Notes under the pieces: model-generated
Databases searched by the model: none
Told to the model about the DNA's origin: nothing
The model's input: only the letters and a program-made list of their open reading frames with translations
Source: CAZDHT01 sp964505325
GTDB taxonomy: Bacteria; Planctomycetota; PUPC01
DNA length: 54,515 nucleotides
Assembly (NCBI GenBank): GCA_964505325.1
Contig: CAZDHT010000005.1
Span: forward strand, 1 to 54,515
Direction of reading: 5' to 3'
Shown here: in pieces, positions 1-8,972 of the stretch
Layout: the number at the start of each line of letters is the position of its first letter
Position numbering within the stretch: position 1 is the stretch's first letter
Translations under genes and position numbers: made by a program

Positions 1-218
1 TGCTGAGCGAAGCGAAGCATCTCTGTCGTGTCCCCCGGAATTCCTTTTGATACATAACCGTCAATAGAAGCTATCTCACAACCGTGGCACGGCCATCCCT
101 TCGGCTCTGCTCCCGGCTTCGCCTGTGGCTTCGCCGGACAGGCAGGGCAGGCTTGGGCGTGATTCTCACGGGCGAGACGCCCGTGCCACTAGCACAAACG
201 ACCTGTTGAGATAATCCC
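1..218. repeat. Intergenic edge holding a MITE-like repeat (copy 1)
   Basis: No gene is seen here. Bases 71-214 resemble the 90-base element at 44444-44533: both open with CTATCTCA, carry the hairpin word CGGGCGAGACGCCCG and close with TGAGATA. This copy is longer because about 50 extra bases lie between the left end and the hairpin. Its terminal inverted repeat is imperfect. It ends five bases before the C25 peptidase stop codon. Bases 1-23 form a small inverted repeat at the window edge. Confidence 0.6.
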
Positions 219-1787
219 TTAGGGGGCCGGCGGCTTGGGCGGCTCGACGGTCAGGGCGGCCGAGCCGACCGAACCCGACACCGACGCCTTGAGGAAGTAA
301 CGGCCGGGCTTCTTCGGCAGCTTGAACTCCACCGAACCTTTCCCATCCTTCAAGGCCACCGTCCAGCGCTGGATGATCTTGTCGTGCGCCTTCCGGTAGC
401 GGTCCGTGATCTTCTCCCGAAACCTGGGATCGTTCTCGTCGATCTCCGGGATCGGGTGCAGGAACGCCAGCCGGTCGCACTCCAGCGTCAGTCTGACCTT
501 CGCGCGCCCGGGCGCGCTGATACGGACCGTCGACCCGTTCACGGTCAACTTGATGTCGGGTCTCGGCCGGCGGATGACCAGCGCCGGGTCGCCCAGCAGG
601 TTGTAATGCTCCACCACGTCCTTTCGCATCGGTCCGAGTGATTCCTTGCTCTGCATCATCCCGCCGACCGTATCGACCTGCAAACGGAACAGCGAGAACC
701 GATGGGCGGTCACCGTCTGTTTCGCCTGGGTCACCACTTCGCCCAGGGTCTTCGCTTTCCCGAGCAGCGCGTCGATCAGCGCCTTCGCAAACAGCCCGTT
801 GCCATACGGCTGGGTCACGCGCGAGCCGCCGATGAACGCGACCGGCCCCCGCTCGACCTTGAAGAACGTCTCGCCGAGACAGTCAGAGGCATCGTATCGC
901 CCGGTGTGGCAGGCGATCACGACCAGGATCGGAAGGCCGGCCTTGCAGTTCAGGGCCCCGGCATCGCCCGAGCTGAAGATGCGATAGCCCCGCCTCTTCC
1001 AGTACAGGCGGGCAACGCCGCGCGTCGTCCCGTGGCCGACAAAGATGGTGAACAGCGAACCGCGGTTGAACATCTCCAGAACGTGATCGTTGAACGCCGG
1101 GGGATACGGGCAGTACGGCGAATTCGGGCTCCCGTAGGCGGCCTGCATGTCGTACGCAGCCGGGACGCAGCTCGACGCGATCGCCATGGCCATGCCCTCG
1201 AGCAGCGAGTCGATCTGCTTCCCGTACCCGCCGACGCTGGCGACCAGGTTGAGCTTGTGCTGCCACTCGCCCGCGGGGAGTTCCGTCTCGTAGGCAATCG
1301 TCTTGCGGACCATCACTGCAAGCTCTTCGGCCGTGTCACACGGGAATCGGCCGACGTGCAGCCGGACCCCGCTGCCGGTCGGCCGGGCGTAGTCGAAGTC
1401 CGTAGCCAGATCGCTCGAGCTGCTCCAGCCGCGAAGGGCGCCCTTCTTCACGACGGCGGGCACGGCGTCCACGTCGCCCACCAGCAGCAGGAACGCCGGC
1501 GCCGGCTGCTTCCACCTGGTCACGGCGTGCGCCAGGAACGCCCGGATCGATGTGAATCTCGCCTTGGCGGCGGACACCTTGACAACGCCGACGGCGTGCC
1601 CTTGCTTCTCGCGGTGAGCCGCGAGCACGTCCACGTGATCCGCAAACTTGTCGCCCGCGAGGATCAGGTAATCCACTCGCTGCGCCGCCGCCGGATCCTT
1701 GAGAAGGTACTTCGAGTCCGCGCCGGAACATGGCAGCGAACCCGTCACGAGCACCGCAACAGTGAGAGCCCAACGCAAGCGTCGCAT
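219..1787 (-). CDS. Secreted C25 (gingipain-like) cysteine peptidase
   Basis: A 522-residue protein that probably cleaves other exported proteins at or outside the cell envelope. Residues 1-23 form a Sec signal peptide. The body matches the C25 caspase-like fold: LILAGDKF near 41, LLVGDVDAVP near 101, His252 in FVGHGTT and Cys293 in IACHTG are the likely catalytic dyad, followed by FIGGSR and a typical YNLLGDPAL near the domain end. A short beta-rich tail follows and could be a sorting or Ig-like domain. The start at 1787 has GGGAGG eight bases upstream; the longer frame reaching to 1910 lacks a signal peptide and is rejected. It is the last gene of a leftward operon, 55 bases after the TPR gene. 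No separate propeptide domain is evident. Family assignment is firm; substrate is unknown. Confidence 0.85.
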   Translation of the reverse strand: MRRLRWALTVAVLVTGSLPCSGADSKYLLKDPAAAQRVDYLILAGDKFADHVDVLAAHREKQGHAVGVVKVSAAKARFTSIRAFLAHAVTRWKQPAPAFLLLVGDVDAVPAVVKKGALRGWSSSSDLATDFDYARPTGSGVRLHVGRFPCDTAEELAVMVRKTIAYETELPAGEWQHKLNLVASVGGYGKQIDSLLEGMAMAIASSCVPAAYDMQAAYGSPNSPYCPYPPAFNDHVLEMFNRGSLFTIFVGHGTTRGVARLYWKRRGYRIFSSGDAGALNCKAGLPILVVIACHTGRYDASDCLGETFFKVERGPVAFIGGSRVTQPYGNGLFAKALIDALLGKAKTLGEVVTQAKQTVTAHRFSLFRLQVDTVGGMMQSKESLGPMRKDVVEHYNLLGDPALVIRRPRPDIKLTVNGSTVRISAPGRAKVRLTLECDRLAFLHPIPEIDENDPRFREKITDRYRKAHDKIIQRWTVALKDGKGSVEFKLPKKPGRYFLKASVSGSVGSAALTVEPPKPPAP

Positions 1788-1842
1788 TAAGATGCCTCCC
1801 TTTCCGGTCATCGGCCGCGACGCCATCGGCGGCGGCGAGCGG

Positions 1843-4080
1843 TCAGCCTTTCTTCCATTTACCGGCAACGGGATCGAAGCGGAACGTGACCGGGCGGCCG
1901 GACAGTTCAACTGTCACCAGAAGCTCCTTCCCCTCGAAACGGAGCTTCGTCACCGGAACGTCGAGATGCTTGAGGCCGATGGAATAGGCGTTCCAGGAAC
2001 GCGCCCATCGCTCGAACGCCAGGAGCCCGTGATCGGTCCCGACCCATACGATGTCCTTGGTGAACGCGATCGCGCTCGGGGAAAGCTGCTTGTAGCCGAG
2101 AACCTCCAACGCTTCGGCGAAGTCGACGGTGTGGCCGGTCTTCACGTCGACCACGAGGACAAACTTCTTCTCGATCGCCGCCCAGCGGAGCTGGGGCTGG
2201 ACCGGGTCTTCCTCGATCCACAGGATCTTGCCGACCTTGGCCAGCTTCGCCCTCAGTTGTTCGTCCGAGACGGGTCCGATCTGTGGCGGCGGCGCCGCGC
2301 TGCGTGCCTGGATACTGGTGATCGCATCCTGCAGAGCGGCCCTGAGCTTCGGCGAGGCCGAGGCCACCAGTGTCTTCAGCTTTGGCACGTGCTCGGGGTT
2401 GCCGTACCGGGCAAGCACGTGTGCGGCGGCCATCCGGCGCGACGGCTTCGGGTCGCTCAGCATCTCGACCACCGCGCCGGCGTCGTCGCCGGCGGCGCGG
2501 TAGCGGACATACGCCTCCTGCCTGCGGAAGTGCTCTTCGCCGATAAGGCCCATGTTGCGGCCTGTCAGGCTGGCGTCGAGCGCGTCGCAGTGAGCCTTCG
2601 CCTCCTTGAACCGTCCCTTGCCGATGCAGTACCGGATCAGCCTGGCGTGCGCGTTCGCATCGTACACCGAGTGGTCCGGCTTGACCTCGACGATCCGTTT
2701 GTACAGCCGAACCGCAACCGGATGCACCTGCCACTCATCCAACTGATCGGCCAGCGAAAAGATCTTGCTCTCTTTCTCGCCGGCCTCCTTTTCCAGCTCG
2801 GCGAGCTGCTCCGCCGCCTCTTTGTGCTTCCCCGCGTTCGAGAGGATCACGTAGCGGGCACATCCCATCCAAAGGCCCTGTACGCCCGCCTTGCTGACGC
2901 GCTCCAGCAGGGCTTCCGCCTCGTCCTGGCGGCCCTGTTGGACGAGCTGCCGGACGGCGTATCGGCCGGCCTTCTCGAGCCGCCAGTCGCGGCGCGGCCG
3001 GTTCGGGACGACGAGCTTCACGACAAACAGGCTCTGGCGCGTCATCAGCGCCTCGAACGCTCCGGCGAAGTCGCCGTCCGCCTTCTTCAACTCCGACGCC
3101 AGGACCAGCAGCTTCCGACGCGCGGCGATACCGGCGACGTCGCCCTTGGCCTTCAGGTCGTCAAGCTCCTTCTCACGCGCCCCGATGGCCTGCTTCAGCG
3201 TTCCGCGGACAGCGTGCAGCCGCGCCAGACTCTCGGCGATCTGATACAGCTTGTACGACTTCTCTTCCTCCGCCTCGAAGCACTCCGCGAACACCTTCGC
3301 CGCATCGTCGAACTTCTTCTGCTCGAAGCAAATCTTCCCCAGCAGGAACTTGGCTCCGGGATTTTCCGGCGCGATCTTCCGGGCCAGCGCTTCCGCCTCG
3401 GGAAGGCACTTTGCGCGAAACAACTGCTCGGCGATCCGGAGCACGACAGACGGGGTCTTCTGGCCGCCATACAGCGCCAGCCCTTCGTTCACCTTGCCGA
3501 GCCGGAAGTACAAGTGAGCGACCCGCACCTGGAGCGAACGGTTCCCCTTGTCCTCGGCCAGCCGGTTCTCCCAGATCGCCACCGCCTTCGCCAGGTAGCC
3601 CGCCTCCTGGTACAGGTCCGCCAGCTTCGTCTCAATCCGCTCGGTTTCCTTTCCGTCGGAGAGTTCACGGAGCTGCTCGTATCGCTTGATCGCCCCGAGG
3701 TGCTGGCGGTGGTCGTAATGATAGGAAGCCAGGCTCCGAAGGACACTTCGGGCCAGCTTGCGGCGCGTCTCGTCGTCAACGTCGGCGGTCTTCACCCGCG
3801 CCAATAGCCGTTCCCCTGCCTGGACAAACTTACGGCCGACCCAGGCCCCGTCGTACGCACGCCGGAGACCGTGGAGCGCGTCCAGACACAGCGGCGACTC
3901 GACGGGCGCCGCGCTCGCCACCAGTTCGAACAGCGCCGCCGCCGCCGCGTAGTTCTTTTGTCCCAGCAGCGTCCGGGCCTTGACCTGTACCTTCTCGAGG
4001 TCCACGTCTGCACCGGCCGCCCCCGGTTGCCGCAGAAGCAGCGCCGCGAGCAAGAGCACGGCGTGGCGCCCACGCATCAT
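1843..4080 (-). CDS. Exported TPR-repeat protein
   Basis: A 745-residue protein with a signal peptide of about 22 residues and a long series of helical TPR-type repeats over roughly residues 25-480. A short HEAT-like stretch follows (SRRMAAAHVLARYG), and a C-terminal beta-rich region of about 170 residues may form a propeller-like or lid domain. No catalytic motif was seen, so it is probably a binding scaffold in the periplasm. The start ATG at 4080 overlaps the upstream stop codon as ATGA, with GGAGG about ten bases before it, which indicates translational coupling to the CBM-like gene. The next gene downstream is the C25 peptidase, so a role in handling or presenting peptidase substrates is possible, but this is inference from position. 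Confidence 0.75.
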   Translation of the reverse strand: MMRGRHAVLLLAALLLRQPGAAGADVDLEKVQVKARTLLGQKNYAAAAALFELVASAAPVESPLCLDALHGLRRAYDGAWVGRKFVQAGERLLARVKTADVDDETRRKLARSVLRSLASYHYDHRQHLGAIKRYEQLRELSDGKETERIETKLADLYQEAGYLAKAVAIWENRLAEDKGNRSLQVRVAHLYFRLGKVNEGLALYGGQKTPSVVLRIAEQLFRAKCLPEAEALARKIAPENPGAKFLLGKICFEQKKFDDAAKVFAECFEAEEEKSYKLYQIAESLARLHAVRGTLKQAIGAREKELDDLKAKGDVAGIAARRKLLVLASELKKADGDFAGAFEALMTRQSLFVVKLVVPNRPRRDWRLEKAGRYAVRQLVQQGRQDEAEALLERVSKAGVQGLWMGCARYVILSNAGKHKEAAEQLAELEKEAGEKESKIFSLADQLDEWQVHPVAVRLYKRIVEVKPDHSVYDANAHARLIRYCIGKGRFKEAKAHCDALDASLTGRNMGLIGEEHFRRQEAYVRYRAAGDDAGAVVEMLSDPKPSRRMAAAHVLARYGNPEHVPKLKTLVASASPKLRAALQDAITSIQARSAAPPPQIGPVSDEQLRAKLAKVGKILWIEEDPVQPQLRWAAIEKKFVLVVDVKTGHTVDFAEALEVLGYKQLSPSAIAFTKDIVWVGTDHGLLAFERWARSWNAYSIGLKHLDVPVTKLRFEGKELLVTVELSGRPVTFRFDPVAGKWKKG

Positions 4081-5555
4081 TTCCCGCCCCCCTCCTTTTT
4101 CAGCAGCGGCGCCACCTCGGCGCCATCGACCGCCGCGGGCTTCTTGTCGAGCGTAAGAAACTTCGCGCCGAACTCCCAGTAGTTCTTGGCCTGGCACAGC
4201 TTGACCAGCAGGTGGTTCTCACCCCGCTTGAGCCGGACCTTGATCAGCTTGCGGGTCTGCACCGACGGAGCGCACCGCAGGCTGGTGAACACGTGGGCTC
4301 CGTTCAGCCAGACACGGATCATGTCGTCGTGTCGCACGTCGAGAAAGACGTCCGTGGCCTTCGCGCTGGTCACGCACGTGTAGGCGTACGCCATCACGTA
4401 CGTCTTGTCGGCGATCGCCTGCCGCATGTCCAGCAGCCCGAACGGCGTGATGGCACTCTCGCTCGCAAGGCTCCACGTCAAGCCCTTGGCGGGGCCCGGG
4501 AAGCCGCGAGCAAGGTTGGCCTCGACCGCGCCCGGTGTCTCGATCCCGGTCGATTGGGGACACGCCACCGCGTTGGTCACCAGCCACTGATACGGCCGCA
4601 CCAGCCGCACTCTCTGCCCCACGACCTTGCCGCTCTTGTGATGTACACGGACGAACAGCGAGTGAACCCGCCGCGGCACGCCGGCGCCGGGCGAGATCGT
4701 GAAGGTGACCTTCTGCAACGGGACACCGGCCGGAATGCGAAACACCTGCTCTGTGCTCGGCCTGACCCTCACCGGTGCCGAGGTACTCAGCACCACCTTG
4801 CCGCCCGCCTCGGCGAGCGAGTTGTTCCGCAGCCACACCACCAGCGGGCTGGGCTTCGCCGACCGCAGCACGCACTGCCCCACCCGGTCGAGACGGACCT
4901 TGGAGGAGCCTTTGTGACTCAGCTTGAAGTCGGTCGGGGGCAGCGGAGGCACGGCCCCGGACGTCGACGTCAGGAACACCGACGGCTCCGGCCGTTCGGC
5001 CGCCGGGTCGGCGGGGATGACATCGGCTTTGTACGGCCCGGCCGGCGGCTTGAACTCCTCAGAGGTGAGCACGATCTGGTCGATCCAGATCCCGTCCTCC
5101 CGGCTGCGGAGGCGGATCTGGACGGCGCCGGCGGGCAACTTCCACGGCCCCGCACGAAGCCAGTGCCAGCGCCCGAACGTCTGGCTGGTCACGCGACGCG
5201 CTTGCTTGCCCGCGTAGACGAGCACGGAATTGCTGCAGTGGCCGTTCCACCGGACGCGCAGCCAGGCCGTGTAGGAACCTGGGGCGGCCAACGGCACGCG
5301 ACAGATTGCCGTGCCAGTGTCCCTCACGAACGACCTTCCATCGCCGGCCCCCTCCGGCACGGTCAGCGCCAGCCCGCCCGACGCGCCTTCTCCAGCCACA
5401 ATCTCGAAGGGAAACGTCAGCTCGTTCGCCAGCTCGGCCTCGAAGCAGAGCGTCGCAGCGGCCCCGCACGCCGGCAGAACCAGGAGGCACAGGGCCGTGG
5501 CAAGCCCGGCGCACATGTGCAGGGACCTGTTGTCGTTGCGCTGGGAAACTGGCAT
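4077..5555 (-). CDS. Secreted protein with CBM6/35-like and PA14-like sandwich domains
   Basis: A 492-residue exported protein, first gene of the CBM-TPR-peptidase operon. A signal peptide ends near LPACGAAA (around residue 35); a lipoprotein cleavage at that Cys is possible. Residues about 35-170 look like a carbohydrate-binding jelly roll: it opens with CFEAELA and has GSYTAWLRVRWNG and a closing strand GIWIDQIVL. The C-terminal 170 residues resemble a second sandwich of the PA14 or glycosidase sugar-binding type (DDMIRVWLNGAHVF, GENHLLVKL). No enzyme motif is visible. The start at 5555 was chosen because the longer frame begins with an unlikely cytoplasmic stretch; its ribosome site (GGCGGGA) is weak. 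Likely role: binding of a sugar polymer or of the partner peptidase. Confidence 0.65.
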   Translation of the reverse strand: MPVSQRNDNRSLHMCAGLATALCLLVLPACGAAATLCFEAELANELTFPFEIVAGEGASGGLALTVPEGAGDGRSFVRDTGTAICRVPLAAPGSYTAWLRVRWNGHCSNSVLVYAGKQARRVTSQTFGRWHWLRAGPWKLPAGAVQIRLRSREDGIWIDQIVLTSEEFKPPAGPYKADVIPADPAAERPEPSVFLTSTSGAVPPLPPTDFKLSHKGSSKVRLDRVGQCVLRSAKPSPLVVWLRNNSLAEAGGKVVLSTSAPVRVRPSTEQVFRIPAGVPLQKVTFTISPGAGVPRRVHSLFVRVHHKSGKVVGQRVRLVRPYQWLVTNAVACPQSTGIETPGAVEANLARGFPGPAKGLTWSLASESAITPFGLLDMRQAIADKTYVMAYAYTCVTSAKATDVFLDVRHDDMIRVWLNGAHVFTSLRCAPSVQTRKLIKVRLKRGENHLLVKLCQAKNYWEFGAKFLTLDKKPAAVDGAEVAPLLKKEGGGK

Positions 5556-5599
5556 TGATATCCCGCCGTTGGCCGGAGCCACACACCCTTTGAAACTCC

Positions 5600-5627
5600 A
5601 TTCTAACCCGAACCGGTCGCGGCTCAA
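5600..5627 (-). promoter_or_regulatory. Sigma70-like promoter of the C25 peptidase operon
   Basis: On the minus strand, -35 TTGAGC (5627-5622), a 16-base spacer and -10 TAGAAT (5605-5600). Transcription would start near 5593, about 38 bases before the start codon at 5555. Confidence 0.45.
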
Positions 5628-5652
5628 ACCTTTTCTGCTTTGCGGGCGCCCA

Positions 5653-5680
5653 TTGCGGTCTCGCACGTCGGCGCTACAAT
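5653..5680 (+). promoter_or_regulatory. Sigma70-like promoter of the dehydrogenase gene
   Basis: -35 TTGCGG (5653-5658), 16-base spacer, -10 TACAAT (5675-5680). It faces away from the promoter at 5600-5627, so the two leaders share this divergent intergenic region. Confidence 0.45.
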
Positions 5681-5748
5681 CCTCAACATTCCCGGCGCGG
5701 CGTGGTCATGACTGGGACTCGAGCGCGGACAGAACAGGGAGATCGGCC

Positions 5749-6657
5749 ATGAGTGAGAAGCAGACTCGGATCGGGTTCATCGGCCTGGGTATCATGGGGA
5801 AGCCGATGGCGCTGAACCTGCAGAGGGCGGGATATCCGCTGGTGGTGTACAACCGCACGCCGGGAAAGACGGGCGAGCTGGTGGAAGGCGGCGCGGAGGA
5901 AGCGGAAGATCCGAAGGCGGCCGCCGAAAAGTCGGACGTAGTGATCGCCATCGTGACCGACACGCCGGACGTAGAGCAGGTGCTTTTCGCCGAGAACGGC
6001 GTGGCGGCCGGCGCGCGGGAGGGCACGGTCTTCATCGACATGAGCACGATCTCGCCCGTCGCCACGCGCGACTTCGCCGCGCGCCTCGCAAAGAAGGGGG
6101 TACACTACCTGGACGCGCCGGTCTCCGGCGGCGACATCGGCGCCGTCAACGGAACGCTGACTATCATGGTCGGCGGCGAGTCGGAGAGCTTCGAGCAGGC
6201 GAGGCCGATCTTCGAGGTGATGGGCGGGCGTGTCACGCACGTCGGCCCCGTGGGCTCCGGACAGACCGTGAAGGCCTGCAATCAAATCCTGTGCGCCGTG
6301 CACATGGTGGCCGCATGTGAGGCATTGACGCTGGCGGCTGCCGCCGGCCTCAACCTGGAAACTGTGCTCGAGGTGGTGACGGGCGGCGCGGCGAACAGTT
6401 GGGCGCTGGAGCACCTCGGCCCCAAGATCGTGAAGGGCGATCTCAGCCCCGGCTTCATGGTGAAGCTCATTCAGAAGGACCTGGACATCGTGACGAGGGC
6501 GGCGGCGGAGGCGAACCTGCCCATGCCGGGCGCCGCGCTCGCGGTGCAGAACTTCCGCGCCGTCCAAGCCGCCGGCGGCGGCGAACTGGGCACGCAGGCG
6601 ATGATCACGGTGTACGAAAAGCTCACCGGCCGTCGGGTCCGGCAAGCGGGGGAGTAG
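5749..6657 (+). CDS. NAD(P)-dependent beta-hydroxyacid dehydrogenase (tartronate semialdehyde reductase type)
   Basis: A 302-residue cytoplasmic oxidoreductase of the 3-hydroxyisobutyrate dehydrogenase family, closest in motifs to 2-hydroxy-3-oxopropionate reductase. Family signatures appear in order: the N-terminal Rossmann motif GFIGLGIMG, the substrate motif DAPVSGGDIGA near 122, and GSGQTVKACNQ with the catalytic Lys near 171. Length is normal for the family. The start at 5749 has AGGGAG about nine bases upstream; the reading frame stays open far upstream but without family similarity. The gene is alone, divergent from the peptidase operon and convergent with the GGDEF gene. Whether it reduces tartronate semialdehyde or another small beta-hydroxyacid cannot be told from sequence. 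Confidence 0.9.
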   Translation: MSEKQTRIGFIGLGIMGKPMALNLQRAGYPLVVYNRTPGKTGELVEGGAEEAEDPKAAAEKSDVVIAIVTDTPDVEQVLFAENGVAAGAREGTVFIDMSTISPVATRDFAARLAKKGVHYLDAPVSGGDIGAVNGTLTIMVGGESESFEQARPIFEVMGGRVTHVGPVGSGQTVKACNQILCAVHMVAACEALTLAAAAGLNLETVLEVVTGGAANSWALEHLGPKIVKGDLSPGFMVKLIQKDLDIVTRAAAEANLPMPGAALAVQNFRAVQAAGGGELGTQAMITVYEKLTGRRVRQAGE

Positions 6658-6722
6658 GTCCGTCGGACGGCAAGCTCGCGGCCCAGGAAGCCGAGGCCGC
6701 CAGAGGACTCGAAACGGTGCCG

Positions 6723-8276
6723 CTACCGTTCTTCGGGGCCGGGGCCGGAGGGTCCGTCGGCCGGGTCGGCGCTCCGGGTGCGGTCCCCGTCAGGTCCTAC
6801 TGAGAACACTCTGCCTCGCCCGGCCCGTTTCGACTGGTACAGTGCGTAATCGGCGCTCCCCAGCACTTCAACAGGCGAGCGCCGGCCCTCGGCGCTCGCA
6901 ATGCCGACGCTGACGCTGACGGGGCGGTCCACCCCTGGAACCCGCGCCTCGGCGATCTTGCCCATCACGCGCTTCATCACCGACTCCGCGCCGACGACGT
7001 CCGTCTCGGGCAGGAACAGAATGAACTCGTCGCCGCCGTATCGGGCCACCAGGTCGCATCCGCGGGTCTGCTCGTCCGCGATCCGGGCAACCGTCCGCAG
7101 CACCTCGTCGCCGGCCCCGTGACCATAGGTGTCGTTGACCTGCTTGAACAGATCGAGGTCGAGCAACGCAAGACAGAATTCCGCGCCGTACCGTTGGTGC
7201 TGCTCCCATTCGTTGCGGAGGACTTGCTCGAACACACGGCGCGTCTTCACACCCGTCAGGCTGTCTTCGCTCGCCAGCCGAACGGTCTCGGAATGGGCGA
7301 GCGCGTTGCTGATGTTGGCGCCCAGAACGTCATTGACCAGCATCGTCTTGTACTCGACATCCCCCTGCGCCAGCGCGCGCGGGTCCTCAATGCCGCACAG
7401 GCAGAGAAAGGCCAGCCGGTCGGCTCCGCCCGAGTCGGCGGCCTGCAAAGGGATGGGAATCGCGACACGGCCTGCGGCCTGCCCAACGCCATCGATCAGC
7501 CCAGAGCAGAGCCCGTCGTCCACGCCTACGGCCACCTTCTGCGTCTCGATGGCACGCCCCATCGTCGCGTTCATCTCGTGGTCGACGGGCACGGGGGCCT
7601 GGCAGCGGACCCGCCGCTCGTACCACTTCCGCAGTCCCTCTCGGCTATCGGGCACGAAAAGGCAGCAGGAGCGGGCCCCGAACAGCTTGGGGACCCACCG
7701 GCTGATCCGGTCAAGGACGTCGTCGACCTCCAGCGTTCGCAGCTCGCGGAAGAAATATGCGATGCTCTCGGCGGCCGCTTTCATGCGGGCAAGCTGGTCG
7801 GCCTGGTGTTCGATCTGCGCCGCCTGCAGCGCCTCGGTGCGGCGAAGGTGGAACCGCTCCAGCTCGGAGAGGACCATTTCAGAGAACTGTTCGGCGTCCT
7901 CGATCGGCTTGCACGCGTACCGGTCGAGCAGGCGGTTGTTGATGGCGTAGCGCGCGGCTTCCATCCCGGCGTACCCGGTGAGGAGAACACACGAGGTGGT
8001 CGGATGGGCGGGCTTGATCCGTTCGATGAGCTGCAGGCCGGAGCACTCCGGCATGATCTGATCCGTGATGAGGAGCGCCAGCTCACACTGCTCCTGTTCC
8101 ATTTCGGAGATGATCTCGGTGAGTTCATCGGCGCTGTTGGCGAGTTCCAGTTCACACTGGGCAGGAAGAGGGCGCTTGACAATCGCCCGCTCGATCATGC
8201 CCGCCGCAGAGTCCAGGAACTGGCGGTCGTCGTCGACGCACGCGATCCAGTATGTGGGGTCAGTTTCCTCGTTCAT
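6723..8276 (-). CDS. Response regulator with GAF and GGDEF domains (diguanylate cyclase)
   Basis: A 517-residue cytoplasmic signalling protein predicted to make cyclic di-GMP when phosphorylated. Residues 8-130 form a receiver domain: acidic pocket DDD at 15-17, phospho-acceptor Asp72 in LLITDQIMP, Thr100 and Lys123. A linker helix and a GAF-like domain (about 150-330) follow. The GGDEF domain covers about 345-495, with an intact GGDEF at 414-418 and an RGCD inhibitory site at 405-408, exactly five residues before it. The cyclase should therefore be active and feedback-inhibited. The last 20 residues are a disordered Pro/Gly-rich tail. The start at 8276 has GGAGGG seven bases upstream. No histidine kinase or cyclic di-GMP receptor was recognised nearby. 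Confidence 0.92.
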   Translation of the reverse strand: MNEETDPTYWIACVDDDRQFLDSAAGMIERAIVKRPLPAQCELELANSADELTEIISEMEQEQCELALLITDQIMPECSGLQLIERIKPAHPTTSCVLLTGYAGMEAARYAINNRLLDRYACKPIEDAEQFSEMVLSELERFHLRRTEALQAAQIEHQADQLARMKAAAESIAYFFRELRTLEVDDVLDRISRWVPKLFGARSCCLFVPDSREGLRKWYERRVRCQAPVPVDHEMNATMGRAIETQKVAVGVDDGLCSGLIDGVGQAAGRVAIPIPLQAADSGGADRLAFLCLCGIEDPRALAQGDVEYKTMLVNDVLGANISNALAHSETVRLASEDSLTGVKTRRVFEQVLRNEWEQHQRYGAEFCLALLDLDLFKQVNDTYGHGAGDEVLRTVARIADEQTRGCDLVARYGGDEFILFLPETDVVGAESVMKRVMGKIAEARVPGVDRPVSVSVGIASAEGRRSPVEVLGSADYALYQSKRAGRGRVFSVGPDGDRTRSADPADGPSGPGPEER

Positions 8277-8411
8277 CGCCGTCCCTCCAAGTCCGGCGGA
8301 CAGCCCCAAACTCCACGGCCCCCCCGATGGCGAACATGATGTCTGACGCGGCCAGACTTACTTATCGGAGCCTCGGAGAAAGATGTTAGCTTGCGCTCCG
8401 GAGAGGGAGCG

Positions 8412-8972
8412 TCAGGGCAGCTCCACGTTCGGCGGAGCGGCCACACCGGCGTCCTCGATCTCGAAGAACTGCTCCCGGTCGAAGCCAAACGCCGACGCGA
8501 TGAGGTTGGAAGGGACCACCTCGATGCGGGTGTTGATGTCGCGGACATTGGCGTTGTAGAAGCGACGCGCGGCCTGGATGCGATCCTCGGTGTTGGCCAG
8601 CTCCTGCTGGAGCTTCAGGAAATTCCGGCTCGCCTTCAGGTCGGGGTAGTTCTCGACCACTGCAAACAGCCGGCGCAGTTCGCCGACGAGGAGATTCTCG
8701 TCCTGCGCCTGCGATTCGGGAGAACCAGTGGAGGCGACGGCGCGCGTTCGGGCGGCGGTCACGGCCGCCAGCGTCTCGCGCTCGTGGGCGGCGTAGCCCT
8801 TGACCGTCTCGACCAGGTTGGGGATCAGGTCGTACCGCCTCTGGAGCTCGGTGTCGATCGCCGACCATGCCTCACGGCAGTGCTGGCGAAGCCGCACGAG
8901 CGTGTTATACGTGGCAACGGCCCAGACGATCACGGCGAGGATCAGCCCGAGGATGATGTAGAGAGGAATCAT
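8412..8972 (-). CDS. lemA: LemA family membrane protein
   Basis: A 186-residue protein with one N-terminal membrane helix (IPLYIILGLILAVIVWAVA) and the LemA helical bundle: YNTLVRLRQHC, the conserved DLIPNLVETVKGYA block, the ENYPDLKAS block and TEDRIQAARRFYNANVRDIN. LemA proteins are anchored in the inner membrane, and their biochemical role is not settled. The start at 8972 overlaps the stop of the upstream gene as ATGA, so translation is coupled to the two paralogous membrane proteins before it. It ends the operon. A short GC hairpin (about 8394-8411) after the stop may terminate transcription, but no clear U tract follows. Confidence 0.92.
   Translation of the reverse strand: MIPLYIILGLILAVIVWAVATYNTLVRLRQHCREAWSAIDTELQRRYDLIPNLVETVKGYAAHERETLAAVTAARTRAVASTGSPESQAQDENLLVGELRRLFAVVENYPDLKASRNFLKLQQELANTEDRIQAARRFYNANVRDINTRIEVVPSNLIASAFGFDREQFFEIEDAGVAAPPNVELP

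Noticed and set aside
702..1790. Long open frames opposite or overlapping real genes (for example 702-1790 plus, 15391-16758 minus, 41128-42756 plus)
   Set aside because: They show Arg/Pro/Gly-rich antisense composition of high-GC DNA, lack family motifs and lie wholly over well-supported genes.
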